A stretch of DNA of 64,000 nucleotides from Halanaerobium praevalens DSM 2228 (GTDB lineage: Bacteria > Bacillota > Halanaerobiia > Halanaerobiales > Halanaerobiaceae): contig NC_017455.1 of assembly GCF_000165465.1 (NCBI RefSeq), forward strand, positions 496,001-560,000, written 5' to 3'. How positions within the stretch are numbered: the stretch's first letter is position 1; the number at the start of each line of letters is the position of its first letter. Below are positions 16,856 to 25,635 of the stretch, piece after piece. Position numbers and translations under genes: made by a program. Under the pieces are notes generated by a model. That model was not told the origin of the DNA. It was given only the letters and a program-made list of their open reading frames with translations, and did not search any database.

Positions 16856-18178
16856 ATGAGTAATAAACTGAAAATTGTTCACTATTTAAACCAGTTTTTT
16901 GGGCAAATTGGAGGCGAAGATAAGGCAGATATCGCTCCTCGCTTAGAAAAAGGAGCTGTTGGTCCAGGAGCTGCTCTAAATAATATGATCGGTGATGAAG
17001 CGGAAATTGTAAATACAATTATTTGTGGAGATACATTTTTTAATGAAAACTTAGAAAAAAGTAAAGTTGAAATTAGAAAAATGTTAAAAGATATAGAGCC
17101 AGATTTATTAATTGCAGGACCTGCCTTTAATGCTGGTCGTTACGGAGTAGCATGTGGTACTGTAGCTGAAATTGCAAAAGCTGAATTTGGAATAGATGTT
17201 ATTTCTGGTATCTATCCAGAAAATCCAGGTTATGAAATGTTTAGACAATATGCTTATTTTGTAGAAACTCCTGATTCTGCTGCAGGAATGAGAAATGCCT
17301 TGCCAGAAATGGGAGCTTTAGTTAAAAGCTATCTGGAAAAAGACGGAGATTTAGATAGTCCAGAAGTAGAAGGATATTTGGCTCGCGGTGTTCGCAAAAA
17401 TGTTTTTGTTGAAAAAAGAGGAGCTGCTAGAGCTGTTCAAATTCTTCTATCAAAATTAGAAGGTAAAGACTTTGAAACAGAATATCCAATGCCAGTTTTT
17501 GATCGAGTAGATCCTGCTGATCCTATTGAAAATATGGCTGAGACTAAAGTTGCCCTTGTTACATCTGGAGGTATTGTACCTAAAGGAAATCCAGATCATA
17601 TTGAATCATCAAGTGCTTCTAAATATGGAGAATATAGTTTAGAAGGTATAACTAATCTTGATGAGGCAAATTATGAAACAGCACATGGTGGCTATGATCC
17701 TGTTTATGCTAATCTTGATGCTGACCGAGTGCTGCCAGTTGATGTAATGCGTGACTTGGAAGCAGAAGGTGTAATTGGAGAATTGCATAATAAGTTTTAT
17801 TCAACAGTTGGTAATGGTACATCTGTGGCTAATGCTAAAGCTTATGCAGCAGAGATCGCTGAAAATTTAATTTCTGATGGGGTTCAGGCAGTTGTCTTAA
17901 CTTCTACTTGAGGTACCTGTACACGTTGCGGTGCAACAATGGTGAAAGAAATTGAAAAAGCTGGTTTGGCAGTAGTTCATGTGGCAACAGTAGTACCTAT
18001 TTCTAAAACTGTAGGTGCAAACAGAATTGTACCAGCAGTTGCAATTCCTTATCCTTTAGGAAACCCTGACTTAGGCCAAAAAGAAGAAAAAGCTTTAAGA
18101 CGCTCAATTGTAGAGCAGGCTTTAGCTGCTCTTCAAACTGAGATTGATGGTCAAACTGTGTTTTCAGATGAGGATTAA
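16856..18178 (+). CDS. grdB: glycine reductase component B gamma, selenoprotein GrdB (contains selenocysteine)
   Basis: The component-B subunit that, with GrdE, binds and activates glycine. Translation runs from ATG 16856 (after AAGAAAGGGGG) through TGA at 17909-17911 (codon 352). The context T-S-T-U-G-T-C-T-R-C-G-A-T-M is the known GrdB selenocysteine site, giving a 440-residue protein. The two halves look like separate genes only if the UGA is taken as a stop. It is the last gene of the first grd transcript; a terminator follows at 18196. Confidence 0.96.
17909..17937 (+). promoter_or_regulatory. selenocysteine UGA and SECIS-like hairpin in grdB
   Basis: TGA at 17909, then a hairpin GTTGC (17925-17929), loop GGT, GCAAC (17933-17937). 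The apical loop lies about 18 bases after the UGA, within the range of bacterial SECIS elements. Confidence 0.65.
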
Positions 18179-18195
18179 AACAAATAAAAGATTAA

Positions 18196-18228
18196 GCTGC
18201 AGGCGTTATTTAATGTCTGTGGCTTTTT
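18196..18228 (+). terminator. terminator after grdB
   Basis: GCTGCAGGC (18196-18204) and GTCTGTGGC (18215-18223) pair with three G-T wobbles, then TTTTT. A second inverted repeat, TTGCTTAAA/TTTAAGCAA (18233-18272), follows. trxB therefore probably has its own promoter or depends on partial read-through. Confidence 0.75.
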
Positions 18229-18358
18229 CTGCTTGCTTAAATTTTAGATTATAAGCTAATAAGTTTAAGCAAATTATGGTTTAATTTTTAAATAAGTTCT
18301 AAATTTATTCTGAAATCTAATTATATTTAGCTTTGCTAAATTAATTTAAGGAGAGATA

Positions 18359-19567
18359 ATGATGAGCGAAAAATATGATTTAATAATAATAGGTGGTGGA
18401 CCAGCTGGAATAGCAGCTGCAATTTATGGTTCTCGCTCTCGTTTAAAAACACTTGTGCTTGAAGCTAAGAGAAAGACTGGAGGTCAGCCTGCTACATATC
18501 ATGATATGGAAAATTATCCTGGAGTGCCAGAGACTACTGCTTCTGAACTAATGGATAATTTTAAAACTCATGCTGAAAAGTTTAAAGCAGAATTTAAGCG
18601 GGGACAGGTTGCTAAAATAGAAACTGATGGTTTTAAAAAGTTAGTTAAAACTAAAAAAGAGGAAGTATATGAAGCTAAAAGTGTAATTATAGCTACAGGT
18701 GCTGAGCCAAGAAAATTAGGAATTAAAGGAGAAGAAGAATTTAAAGGTAAAGGAGTATCTTATTGTGCTACCTGTGATGCAGATTTATTTACTGACTTAG
18801 ATATTGTAGTTGTTGGAAATGGTAATTCAGCTGTAGAAGAAGCTATTTATTTAACTAAATTTGTAAATAAACTGACAATGATTGTCATCCATGATGAAGG
18901 AGTAATGGATGCCGAAAAAATTCTGCAGGAACAGGCAATGGAAAATGAGAAAATTGATTTTGTCTGGAATTCTACTTTAGAAGAAATAAAAGGAGAAGGT
19001 CTGGTCGAAAAGGCTGTTGTTAAAAATATTAAAACTGGTCAAAAATCTGAAATTGATTGTAATGGAGTTTTCTTCTTTGTCGGCCGCGTTCCTAGTACAG
19101 ACTTTTTAGAAGGTGTTGTAGATTTAACTGAACATGGTTATATTAAAACAACAAAACAAATGGAAACAAATCAGCCAGGTATTTATGCAGTTGGTGATGT
19201 GCGGGATAAAGTTGTGCGTCAGGTAATAACTGCAGCAGGTGATGGTGCAACAGCAGCTGTGATGGCTCAAGGCTATATTGAAGAAGAAGATTACTGGCAG
19301 AATAATGTACTCCAAGCAGATAAAGAAGTAATTGTTGCTTTTTGGAGTGTTACAGATCAAGCAAGTATTGATTTAGTAGCAAAACTAGAGAATATGGATT
19401 TAGAAGCTAAAGGTTATAAATTCTTAAAAATTGATACTTATAAAAATAGATTGATTTCTGATCGCTATCAGATTGAGGAAATCCCAACAGTTATGAAGCT
19501 TAAGGGATCTAAAGTAGCAGAAAAAGTAGTTGCTCCAACTGAAAAAGAATTAAAAAATATTTTTTAA
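18359..19567 (+). CDS. trxB: thioredoxin reductase with fused, Cys-less thioredoxin-like domain
   Basis: FAD enzyme that reduces thioredoxin for glycine reductase. Residues 1-310 are a complete thioredoxin reductase: GGGPAG at 12-17, the redox pair C136-A-T-C139, a second nucleotide-binding 'GNGNSA' and 'AVGD' at the FAD site. The protein is 402 residues, about 90 longer than usual. The extra C-terminal part (about 318-402) has a thioredoxin pattern ('VIVAFWS', 'FLKIDTYKN', 'IPTVMKLKG') but W329-S-V-T-D-Q-A-S336 where active thioredoxins have WxxxCxxC, so both Cys are missing. ATGs at 18359 and 18362 are both in range of AAGGAG. It precedes grdC by 33 bases. Confidence 0.9.
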   Translation: MMSEKYDLIIIGGGPAGIAAAIYGSRSRLKTLVLEAKRKTGGQPATYHDMENYPGVPETTASELMDNFKTHAEKFKAEFKRGQVAKIETDGFKKLVKTKKEEVYEAKSVIIATGAEPRKLGIKGEEEFKGKGVSYCATCDADLFTDLDIVVVGNGNSAVEEAIYLTKFVNKLTMIVIHDEGVMDAEKILQEQAMENEKIDFVWNSTLEEIKGEGLVEKAVVKNIKTGQKSEIDCNGVFFFVGRVPSTDFLEGVVDLTEHGYIKTTKQMETNQPGIYAVGDVRDKVVRQVITAAGDGATAAVMAQGYIEEEDYWQNNVLQADKEVIVAFWSVTDQASIDLVAKLENMDLEAKGYKFLKIDTYKNRLISDRYQIEEIPTVMKLKGSKVAEKVVAPTEKELKNIF

Positions 19568-19600
19568 AGGATCTTTTCAAATTTTATGGAGGTGAGTTTA

Positions 19601-21142
19601 ATGGATTTTCCAGTAATTAAAGGTTCAGGTTATGTTTTAGTACATACACCTAATATTTTAAAAGAAGGCGGCTCTACTCAGACAACAACTAGGGCCAAAA
19701 ATCCTGAAGCAGAATATTTAAAGAACTTGGATGATCATTTAAGAACTTTTACAGAAGTAGTCGGATATGCACCAAATCAAGCCTATATCGGTAATATTTT
19801 ACCAGATAAATTAACAGAAATCGAAAAACCATGGTATGCTAAAGAAAATTTTGTAGAAGAAGAAAGATTTGGTAAACTAGGTGAAATTATGCCTGAAGCT
19901 GAATTTTATGCTTTGATTAAACATGTTGATGTTTTTGATTTAGTTAAATTAAGCTCAGAATTTATTCAAGAAATTGAGCCTCAGCTAGCTGAACATCCTA
20001 TTTTAAAAGAAATGGAGATTGAGCTTGGTACAGGAGAAGAAAGCTCTGAATTGGAGTCCTTATTAGAAAATGAGGCAGAACCACTTTATTTAAATAATAA
20101 ACTAATTGGTTGTGTCAAAAGAGCACACGAAAGTGATGTCAATTTAAATGCCCATACTATTTTAGAAAACTTAGTTGCCAAAGCATCTGCTGTTTTAGCA
20201 GTTAAAAATTTAGCTTTTAAAAATGATATTGATTTAAATGATGTTGACTATCTACTTGAATGCTCTGAAGAAGCATGTGGAGATATTAATCAGCGTGGTG
20301 GAGGTAACTTTGCTAAAGCAATAGCAGAAATGGCTGGTTGTGAAAATGCTAATGGCTCAGATGTTAGAAGTTTCTGTGCAGCTCCAGCTCATGCAATAGT
20401 TAATGCAGCAGCTTTAGTTAAAGCTGGAATTTATGACAATGTAGTAGTCGCAGCAGGTGGATCAGTGGCCAAATTAGGGATGAATGGCAAAGACCATATT
20501 AAAAAAGAAATGCCTGTTTTAGAAGATACTCTGGGTGGATTTGCAGTTTTAGTTTCTAAAAATGATGGACTAAGCCCAGTGATTAGAACTGATATTATTG
20601 GCCGTCATAAAGTGGGGACAGGTTCTTCTCCTCAGGCAGTAATTAGTTCTTTAGTAACTGATCCTTTAGATGAAAATGATTTAAATATTAAAGATATCGA
20701 TAAGTATTCTGTAGAAATGCAGAATCCAGAAGTTACAAAACCAGCTGGTGCAGGAGATGTTCCAGAATCTAATTATAAAATGATTGCTGCTTTAGGAGTT
20801 AAACGCGGTGATTTAGAAAGAAAAGAACTGATGAACTTTGTTAAAGCACATGGAATGCCTGGATTTGCTCCAACTCAGGGCCATATTCCTTCAGGAGTAC
20901 CCTTTATTGGTCCAGCAGCTAAAATGATGGCAGCAGGTCAGCTAAAAAAAGCAATGATTATTGGTAAAGGGAGTCTATTTTTAGGTAGAATGACAAATCA
21001 GTTTGATGGAGTTTCTTTTGTAATTGAAAAGAATTCCGGAGTAGAGGCAAAAACAGAAAGTGTAAGTGATAAAGAAATCAAAAATATGATCGCCGGTGCT
21101 ATGCGCCAGATGGCAGATAATCTTCTCGGCGAAACCGAGTGA
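19601..21142 (+). CDS. grdC: glycine reductase component C beta subunit GrdC
   Basis: With GrdD forms protein C, which takes the carboxymethyl group from selenoprotein A and releases acetyl phosphate. The ATG at 19601 follows TGGAGGTGA (19587-19594); the in-frame ATG at 19586 overlaps that site. The 513-residue protein has FabH/thiolase-like features, with a candidate acyl-accepting Cys259 in 'DVRSFCAAPAHAI', 'GTGSSPQAV' and a late 'GKGSLFLGRMT' glycine-rich stretch. The stop codon TGA overlaps the grdD ribosome binding site, implying coupling. Confidence 0.93.
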   Translation: MDFPVIKGSGYVLVHTPNILKEGGSTQTTTRAKNPEAEYLKNLDDHLRTFTEVVGYAPNQAYIGNILPDKLTEIEKPWYAKENFVEEERFGKLGEIMPEAEFYALIKHVDVFDLVKLSSEFIQEIEPQLAEHPILKEMEIELGTGEESSELESLLENEAEPLYLNNKLIGCVKRAHESDVNLNAHTILENLVAKASAVLAVKNLAFKNDIDLNDVDYLLECSEEACGDINQRGGGNFAKAIAEMAGCENANGSDVRSFCAAPAHAIVNAAALVKAGIYDNVVVAAGGSVAKLGMNGKDHIKKEMPVLEDTLGGFAVLVSKNDGLSPVIRTDIIGRHKVGTGSSPQAVISSLVTDPLDENDLNIKDIDKYSVEMQNPEVTKPAGAGDVPESNYKMIAALGVKRGDLERKELMNFVKAHGMPGFAPTQGHIPSGVPFIGPAAKMMAAGQLKKAMIIGKGSLFLGRMTNQFDGVSFVIEKNSGVEAKTESVSDKEIKNMIAGAMRQMADNLLGETE

Positions 21143-21152
21143 GGTGGATAAA

Positions 21153-22292
21153 ATGACAAAGAATGTAAAAGAAAGAGTTGCCGGAGTTTTTAATGAGGTG
21201 GCAGCAGCGATGGAGACAGGTCAGTTTGGTCAAAAAAAGAAAATTGGCCTAACTTTACTTGATAGTGAACATGGAGTAGATGAACTAAAAAAAGCTGCTC
21301 AGCTGGCTGAAAACAAATATAATGATTTAGAAGTAGATTTAATAGGTTGTGAGGGAGACAAATGCAGCTGTTTAGCAGATGCTCATTCTATAATGGATCA
21401 AAAATTAGAAAATGAGGAGCTTGATGCTGCAGTTACCTTACATTATAACTTTCCTTTAGGAGTGTCTACAGTTGGTAGAGTTATTACTCCTGGGCAGGGA
21501 AAAGAAATGTTAATTGCTACTACCACAGGCACTACTGCAACTGATCGAGTTCCAGCAATGCTCAAAAATACAATTTATGGGATTGCAGCTGCTAAAGCTT
21601 TAGGGATTGAAAAACCAACAGTAGGAATTTTAAATGTAGAAGGGGCCAGACTGGTAGAAAAAAATCTGCAGAAGTTAAAGGTAAATGGTTATCAGTTTGA
21701 ATTTGCAACTTCTGTTAGAGCAGATGGTGGTTCAGTGATGAGAGGTAATGATCTGCTTTTAGGAACTCCCGATATTATGGTAACTGATACTCTGACTGGA
21801 AATATGCTGATGAAAGTATTTTCTTCCTTTAATACAGGTGGCCAGTACGAAGCAGTGGGTTATGGTTATGGACCAGGAGTTGGAGAAGATTATGATAAAT
21901 TAATCGGGATTATTTCTCGGGCTTCAGGTGCTCCAGTAATTGCTAATGCACTGAAATTTATGGCAGAGGTAGCTCAGGGTAATTTATTGGAGCTGACTAA
22001 AACTGAATTAAAAGCAGCTAAAAAAGCTGGTTTAAATGACTTAATTGCTGAGCTAAAAGCTAAAAATTCAGCTGTAAAAGAGGAAAAAGTTAAAAAACCA
22101 GAAAAGAAAGTAACAGATGAAGAAATCTCAGGTATAGATATCTTAGAAATTGAAGCTGCTAAAGAAAGTCTCTGGCAGCAGGATATTTATGCAGAAACAG
22201 GTATGGGTTGTACAGGACCTGTAATTTTAATTGCTGAAGCTGATGAAGCTGAAGCAAGAGAAAAACTGCAAAAGGCAGGTTTTATTGAATAA
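21153..22292 (+). CDS. grdD: glycine reductase component C alpha subunit GrdD
   Basis: A 379-residue PlsX/phosphotransacetylase-like subunit that phosphorolyses the acetyl thioester to acetyl phosphate. The start at 21153 has GAGGTGG immediately upstream; an earlier in-frame ATG (21096) lies inside grdC. A conserved Cys353 sits in 'ETGMGCTGPVIL' near the C terminus, where GrdD proteins hold a catalytic Cys, and another Cys pair lies in 'GDKCSC' near 62-67. A Lys/Glu-rich linker near 305-325 separates it from the body. It is the last grd gene. Confidence 0.93.
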   Translation: MTKNVKERVAGVFNEVAAAMETGQFGQKKKIGLTLLDSEHGVDELKKAAQLAENKYNDLEVDLIGCEGDKCSCLADAHSIMDQKLENEELDAAVTLHYNFPLGVSTVGRVITPGQGKEMLIATTTGTTATDRVPAMLKNTIYGIAAAKALGIEKPTVGILNVEGARLVEKNLQKLKVNGYQFEFATSVRADGGSVMRGNDLLLGTPDIMVTDTLTGNMLMKVFSSFNTGGQYEAVGYGYGPGVGEDYDKLIGIISRASGAPVIANALKFMAEVAQGNLLELTKTELKAAKKAGLNDLIAELKAKNSAVKEEKVKKPEKKVTDEEISGIDILEIEAAKESLWQQDIYAETGMGCTGPVILIAEADEAEAREKLQKAGFIE

Positions 22293-22325
22293 CTGATATA
22301 AATTTGAAATTGAAATTCAAAAGCT

Positions 22326-22396
22326 TAAATATCTACCAGCTCGAATAATTAAAAATTAAGCTACATTTATAGACTAAGAGCTGGTTTAGATATTTA
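22326..22396. repeat. long inverted repeat after grdD
   Basis: TAAATATCTACCAGCTC (22326-22342) matches the reverse complement of GAGCTGGTTTAGATATTTA (22378-22396), apart from a two-base TT bulge. The loop is 35 bases. No T-run follows, so this is not a standard terminator. It could be a processing site, a structured 3' end or a remnant of a small mobile element. Confidence 0.6.
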
Positions 22397-22445
22397 TTTA
22401 AGAAAAATATTCCAAAAATTCTTAAAATACTAAAAGCAAGTTGAT

Positions 22446-22474
22446 TTGAAAAAGAGAAGAAAATCCTTTATAAT
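22446..22474 (+). promoter_or_regulatory. promoter of the AGCS symporter gene
   Basis: TTGAAA (22446-22451), a 17-base spacer and TATAAT (22469-22474), about 60 bases upstream of the start codon. Confidence 0.75.
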
Positions 22475-22533
22475 GATTATTGTTATATATTTCACAATTT
22501 TTATAAAATAAAATATTAGAAAGGGGAAATATT

Positions 22534-23907
22534 ATGGCTTTTTTTCAGTATGTGAATGGTATTCTCTGGGGACCGGTAATGTTAGTCTTACTTTTGGGGA
22601 CAGGAGTTTTATTTACCTGGAAGCTAAGATTTATTCAAATTAGACGGCTTAAATCTGCTTTTAAAGAAACTTTTGCTAAAATGTTTGATAAATCAATTGG
22701 GGCTGATGCAGCTGGAATATCATCTTTTCAAGCTTTAGCCACAGCAGTTGCTGCTCAGGTCGGTACTGGTAACTTAGTTGGGGTTTCAACAGCTATTGCA
22801 GCTGGTGGACCTGGAGCTGTTTTTTGGATGTGGATTAGTGGAGTTTTTGGAATGGGTACAGTTTTTGCTGAAGCAGTTTTAGGACAGGAATTTAAAGAAA
22901 GTGTAGATGGAGAGATGACAGGGGGTCCTGCTTTTTATATTCGTAATGGTTTGGGAAGTAAACCTTTAGCAGCACTTTTTGCGGTTTCTATAGTTGTAGC
23001 TTTGGGAATAGTAGGAAATATGGTTCAATCTAATTCAATTGCTACAGCCATGTCTGAGGCATTTGGAATTTCTACTTTAGTAATTGGAATTATTATTTCT
23101 ATTCTAGTGGGGCTAGTTATTATTGGTGGTCTTAAAAGAATAGCTCATATTACAGAAATGGTAGTTCCATTTATGGCAGTAATGTATTTTTTAGCAAGTT
23201 TAGCTGTGATAATAATTAACTTTGAGAGTATTATTCCTTCTCTTAAAATGATTTTTTATGGAGCTTTTAATCCAACAGCTGCTACAGGTGGAGTTATTGG
23301 AGTTTCAATTAAACAAGCTTTCCGTTATGGTGTAGCTCGTGGTTTGTTTTCTAATGAAGCTGGAATGGGTTCTACTCCTCATGCTCATGCAGTAGCTAAA
23401 GTAAATCACCCAGCTCAACAGGGATTAGTTGCTATTTTTGGTGTTTTCTTTGATACTTTTGTGGTTTGTACTATGACAGCTTTAGTAATTATCACTAGTG
23501 GAGTTTTCAAGAGTGAAGCAATGCGGGGGGCAGCAATGACTCAAGCTGGTTTTGCTCAAGCTTTAGGTGGTATGGGAGAGAAGTTTGTGGCGATTGGACT
23601 TTTCTTTTTCGCTTTTACGACTATAATTAGTTGGTATTACTTTGGTGAGGTTAATATTAAGTACTTATTTGGTAAAGGAAAAGTCAAAATTTATCGCTGG
23701 GTTGTTGTAGGATGTGTTATTTTAGGAGCTGTTATGAAAGTACCTGTTATTTGGGAAATGGCTGATATGTTTAATGGAATTATGGTTATTCCTAACGTAG
23801 TAGCTTTACTGGGGATGGTATCACTTGTTAGTAAAATTTATGATGATTATGAATATAATTTCTTAGAAGGAAAAGAATCAGAATATGAAAATAAAGATTT
23901 AAAGTAA
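22534..23907 (+). CDS. AGCS-family Na+/alanine or glycine symporter
   Basis: A 457-residue membrane protein of the alanine-or-glycine:cation symporter family (AlsT/DagA). Visible hallmarks are 'GTGNLVGVSTAIAAGGPGAVFWMW' near 76-99, 'GPAFYI', 'SNEAGMGSTPHAHA' near 273-286 and about ten hydrophobic segments. It imports alanine or glycine with Na+ (or H+). Its position after the grd genes makes glycine supply to glycine reductase the likely role, though it has its own promoter. AAAGGGGA precedes the ATG. A bidirectional terminator follows. Confidence 0.9.
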   Translation: MAFFQYVNGILWGPVMLVLLLGTGVLFTWKLRFIQIRRLKSAFKETFAKMFDKSIGADAAGISSFQALATAVAAQVGTGNLVGVSTAIAAGGPGAVFWMWISGVFGMGTVFAEAVLGQEFKESVDGEMTGGPAFYIRNGLGSKPLAALFAVSIVVALGIVGNMVQSNSIATAMSEAFGISTLVIGIIISILVGLVIIGGLKRIAHITEMVVPFMAVMYFLASLAVIIINFESIIPSLKMIFYGAFNPTAATGGVIGVSIKQAFRYGVARGLFSNEAGMGSTPHAHAVAKVNHPAQQGLVAIFGVFFDTFVVCTMTALVIITSGVFKSEAMRGAAMTQAGFAQALGGMGEKFVAIGLFFFAFTTIISWYYFGEVNIKYLFGKGKVKIYRWVVVGCVILGAVMKVPVIWEMADMFNGIMVIPNVVALLGMVSLVSKIYDDYEYNFLEGKESEYENKDLK

Positions 23908-23922
23908 AAAATTTAGATTAAA

Positions 23923-23962
23923 AAGGCTCAGCCCCTCTAATTCATAGCAGGGGCTGAGCCTT
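23923..23962. terminator. bidirectional terminator between convergent units
   Basis: AAGGCTCAGCCCCT and AGGGGCTGAGCCTT form a perfect 14-pair stem with a 12-base loop. It can end both the plus-strand AGCS transcript and the minus-strand C69 dipeptidase operon. Confidence 0.9.
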
Positions 23963-23984
23963 AATTTTAGTAGAGTAGTTTAAA

Positions 23985-25622
23985 TTACTCAGCTACAGTA
24001 CCTTCACCGAATCCTACTTCTTCTAACCATTCTGTAGGATAGCCAACAGATTGAATTTTGTCTGGATAGTTAATATATCCGTCATTATATTTATAAATCA
24101 TTTCATCAGCAAATTTCCACCATTCATCTACAACTTTTTTTGCATTATTATAGCTGTAGTCAGTTAAGAATTCTTTTGTTCTTTCTGGGCCATGTGAATC
24201 ATAGATTTCTAGAGCTGCATTATCAATAGCAGGCTGCATGGCAAAGAATTTATTTTCATATTTTTGCTGCATTGCTTGAATATCTTTTATCATATATGAA
24301 TATTTTAAGTCAGCCCAATTTGAGACGAAGTCAAAGGCCCACCAAGCAGATGATCTGTCAAATTTATCTCTTCTGCCTGAAGTAAAGGCTTCTGGTAGTT
24401 CTCTGGTACCACTGTAGATTGGAAGATAAACAGTAGAGTGAGGTGCATCTTCACCAAACCAGAGTATTGATTTAATGGGAGCAGGCATTGAACTACGTGC
24501 CTGACCAACAAAACTATAAGAACAGCGGAACATTGAAATAGCTCTTTCCCAATCCATATCTTTTTTATCTTCTGGTTTAACAGAATTAGGAGTAGGATAT
24601 CTATTTGGAGTACCAAAAGGGCCAGCTGCTAAGCCTTCAGTTAAGTCAAATCTGGTACCCTCATAATGATCACGCTTAATTGCCATTAAATCTCGAGCAG
24701 AAACTTTTTCATCAGGTTTAACTGAGAAAGGATAACGTTTTGCTTTAGGATCAAAATTCTGTGATGGAGCTAAAATAGATAAAACTCTCCATTCACGGCG
24801 TTTTTGATAATATTCTGCTCCATAAGGATTAGGATTATATGCTTCACAGAATAAGAATTCTTCTGCTGGATCCCACCAGCCCATATTTTCAGCAAAAGAT
24901 TTCACATTTTTAGAAGCCATTGCTTTTTCTGGATTATCTAGATCAAGTGTATCAATTCTACTTCTATTAGCAACTACACTAACATGGCCATCAGGCACTC
25001 TTTTAGCTGCCCAAATAGCACCAGGCTCTTCAGTTCCAGGAGACCAGATTGGACCTGGTCCAACGATTTCGAACATCCAGGCTTCTTCACCATCAATAAC
25101 AGTTAAACTTTCTCCACCATCAGCATAACCATATTTTTCAGCTAGTTCTCCCATAATTTTAACAGCTTCTCTAGCTGTTTTAGCTCTTTGAAGAGCAAGT
25201 CTTTCTAGTTCTTCAATCATTAAAATTGCATCTGTATTTTTTAATTCACTGCGACCACTAAAAGTTGCTTCTCCAATCATAACTCCGTGCTCGTTCATAA
25301 AAGGATAAGCAATATGGAAATAAGTATATGTTTCCGTTGCTTGGGGAATTTCTCCTAATTCAGTTACATTATAACCAGGTATTCCGTCATGACAGCGGGA
25401 ACTATAAACAGTAGTCATTGCATCAGCTTCAAACTTTTCTCCTTCAACAATTTGAATTCGAGCATCATAATTACCATCACAAGTGTGAGTTGTCATAACT
25501 GAGCCATCAACAGAGGCATCTTTACCAACCATAATAGAAGTACAGGCATTAACAGCAGATACTCCAACTAAACAGACTAGTAGAAAGGTTAGGGTCAGAG
25601 ATAGTAGTTTTTTATTAAACAT
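23985..25622 (-). CDS. exported C69-family dipeptidase (paralogue 1)
   Basis: Peptidase family C69 (PepD type): N-terminal-nucleophile hydrolases that use the amino-terminal Cys after propeptide removal. The 545-residue protein begins with a signal peptide (about residues 1-26) directly followed by Cys27 in 'CTSIMVGKDASVDGS', so cleavage of the signal would expose the nucleophile. Later blocks include 'WMFEIVGPGPIW' and 'MFRCSYSFVGQ'. AAGGGGG precedes the start. It is the last gene of the operon and is homologous over its length to the upstream neighbour. Substrate: probably extracellular dipeptides or short peptides. Confidence 0.85.
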   Translation of the reverse strand: MFNKKLLSLTLTFLLVCLVGVSAVNACTSIMVGKDASVDGSVMTTHTCDGNYDARIQIVEGEKFEADAMTTVYSSRCHDGIPGYNVTELGEIPQATETYTYFHIAYPFMNEHGVMIGEATFSGRSELKNTDAILMIEELERLALQRAKTAREAVKIMGELAEKYGYADGGESLTVIDGEEAWMFEIVGPGPIWSPGTEEPGAIWAAKRVPDGHVSVVANRSRIDTLDLDNPEKAMASKNVKSFAENMGWWDPAEEFLFCEAYNPNPYGAEYYQKRREWRVLSILAPSQNFDPKAKRYPFSVKPDEKVSARDLMAIKRDHYEGTRFDLTEGLAAGPFGTPNRYPTPNSVKPEDKKDMDWERAISMFRCSYSFVGQARSSMPAPIKSILWFGEDAPHSTVYLPIYSGTRELPEAFTSGRRDKFDRSSAWWAFDFVSNWADLKYSYMIKDIQAMQQKYENKFFAMQPAIDNAALEIYDSHGPERTKEFLTDYSYNNAKKVVDEWWKFADEMIYKYNDGYINYPDKIQSVGYPTEWLEEVGFGEGTVAE

Positions 25623-25635
25623 TTAATTTGCCCCC

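Noticed and set aside
17939-18178. separate small gene after a truncated grdB
   Set aside because: In frame with grdB through the UGA at 17909 in a known Sec context; it is the C-terminal end of GrdB.
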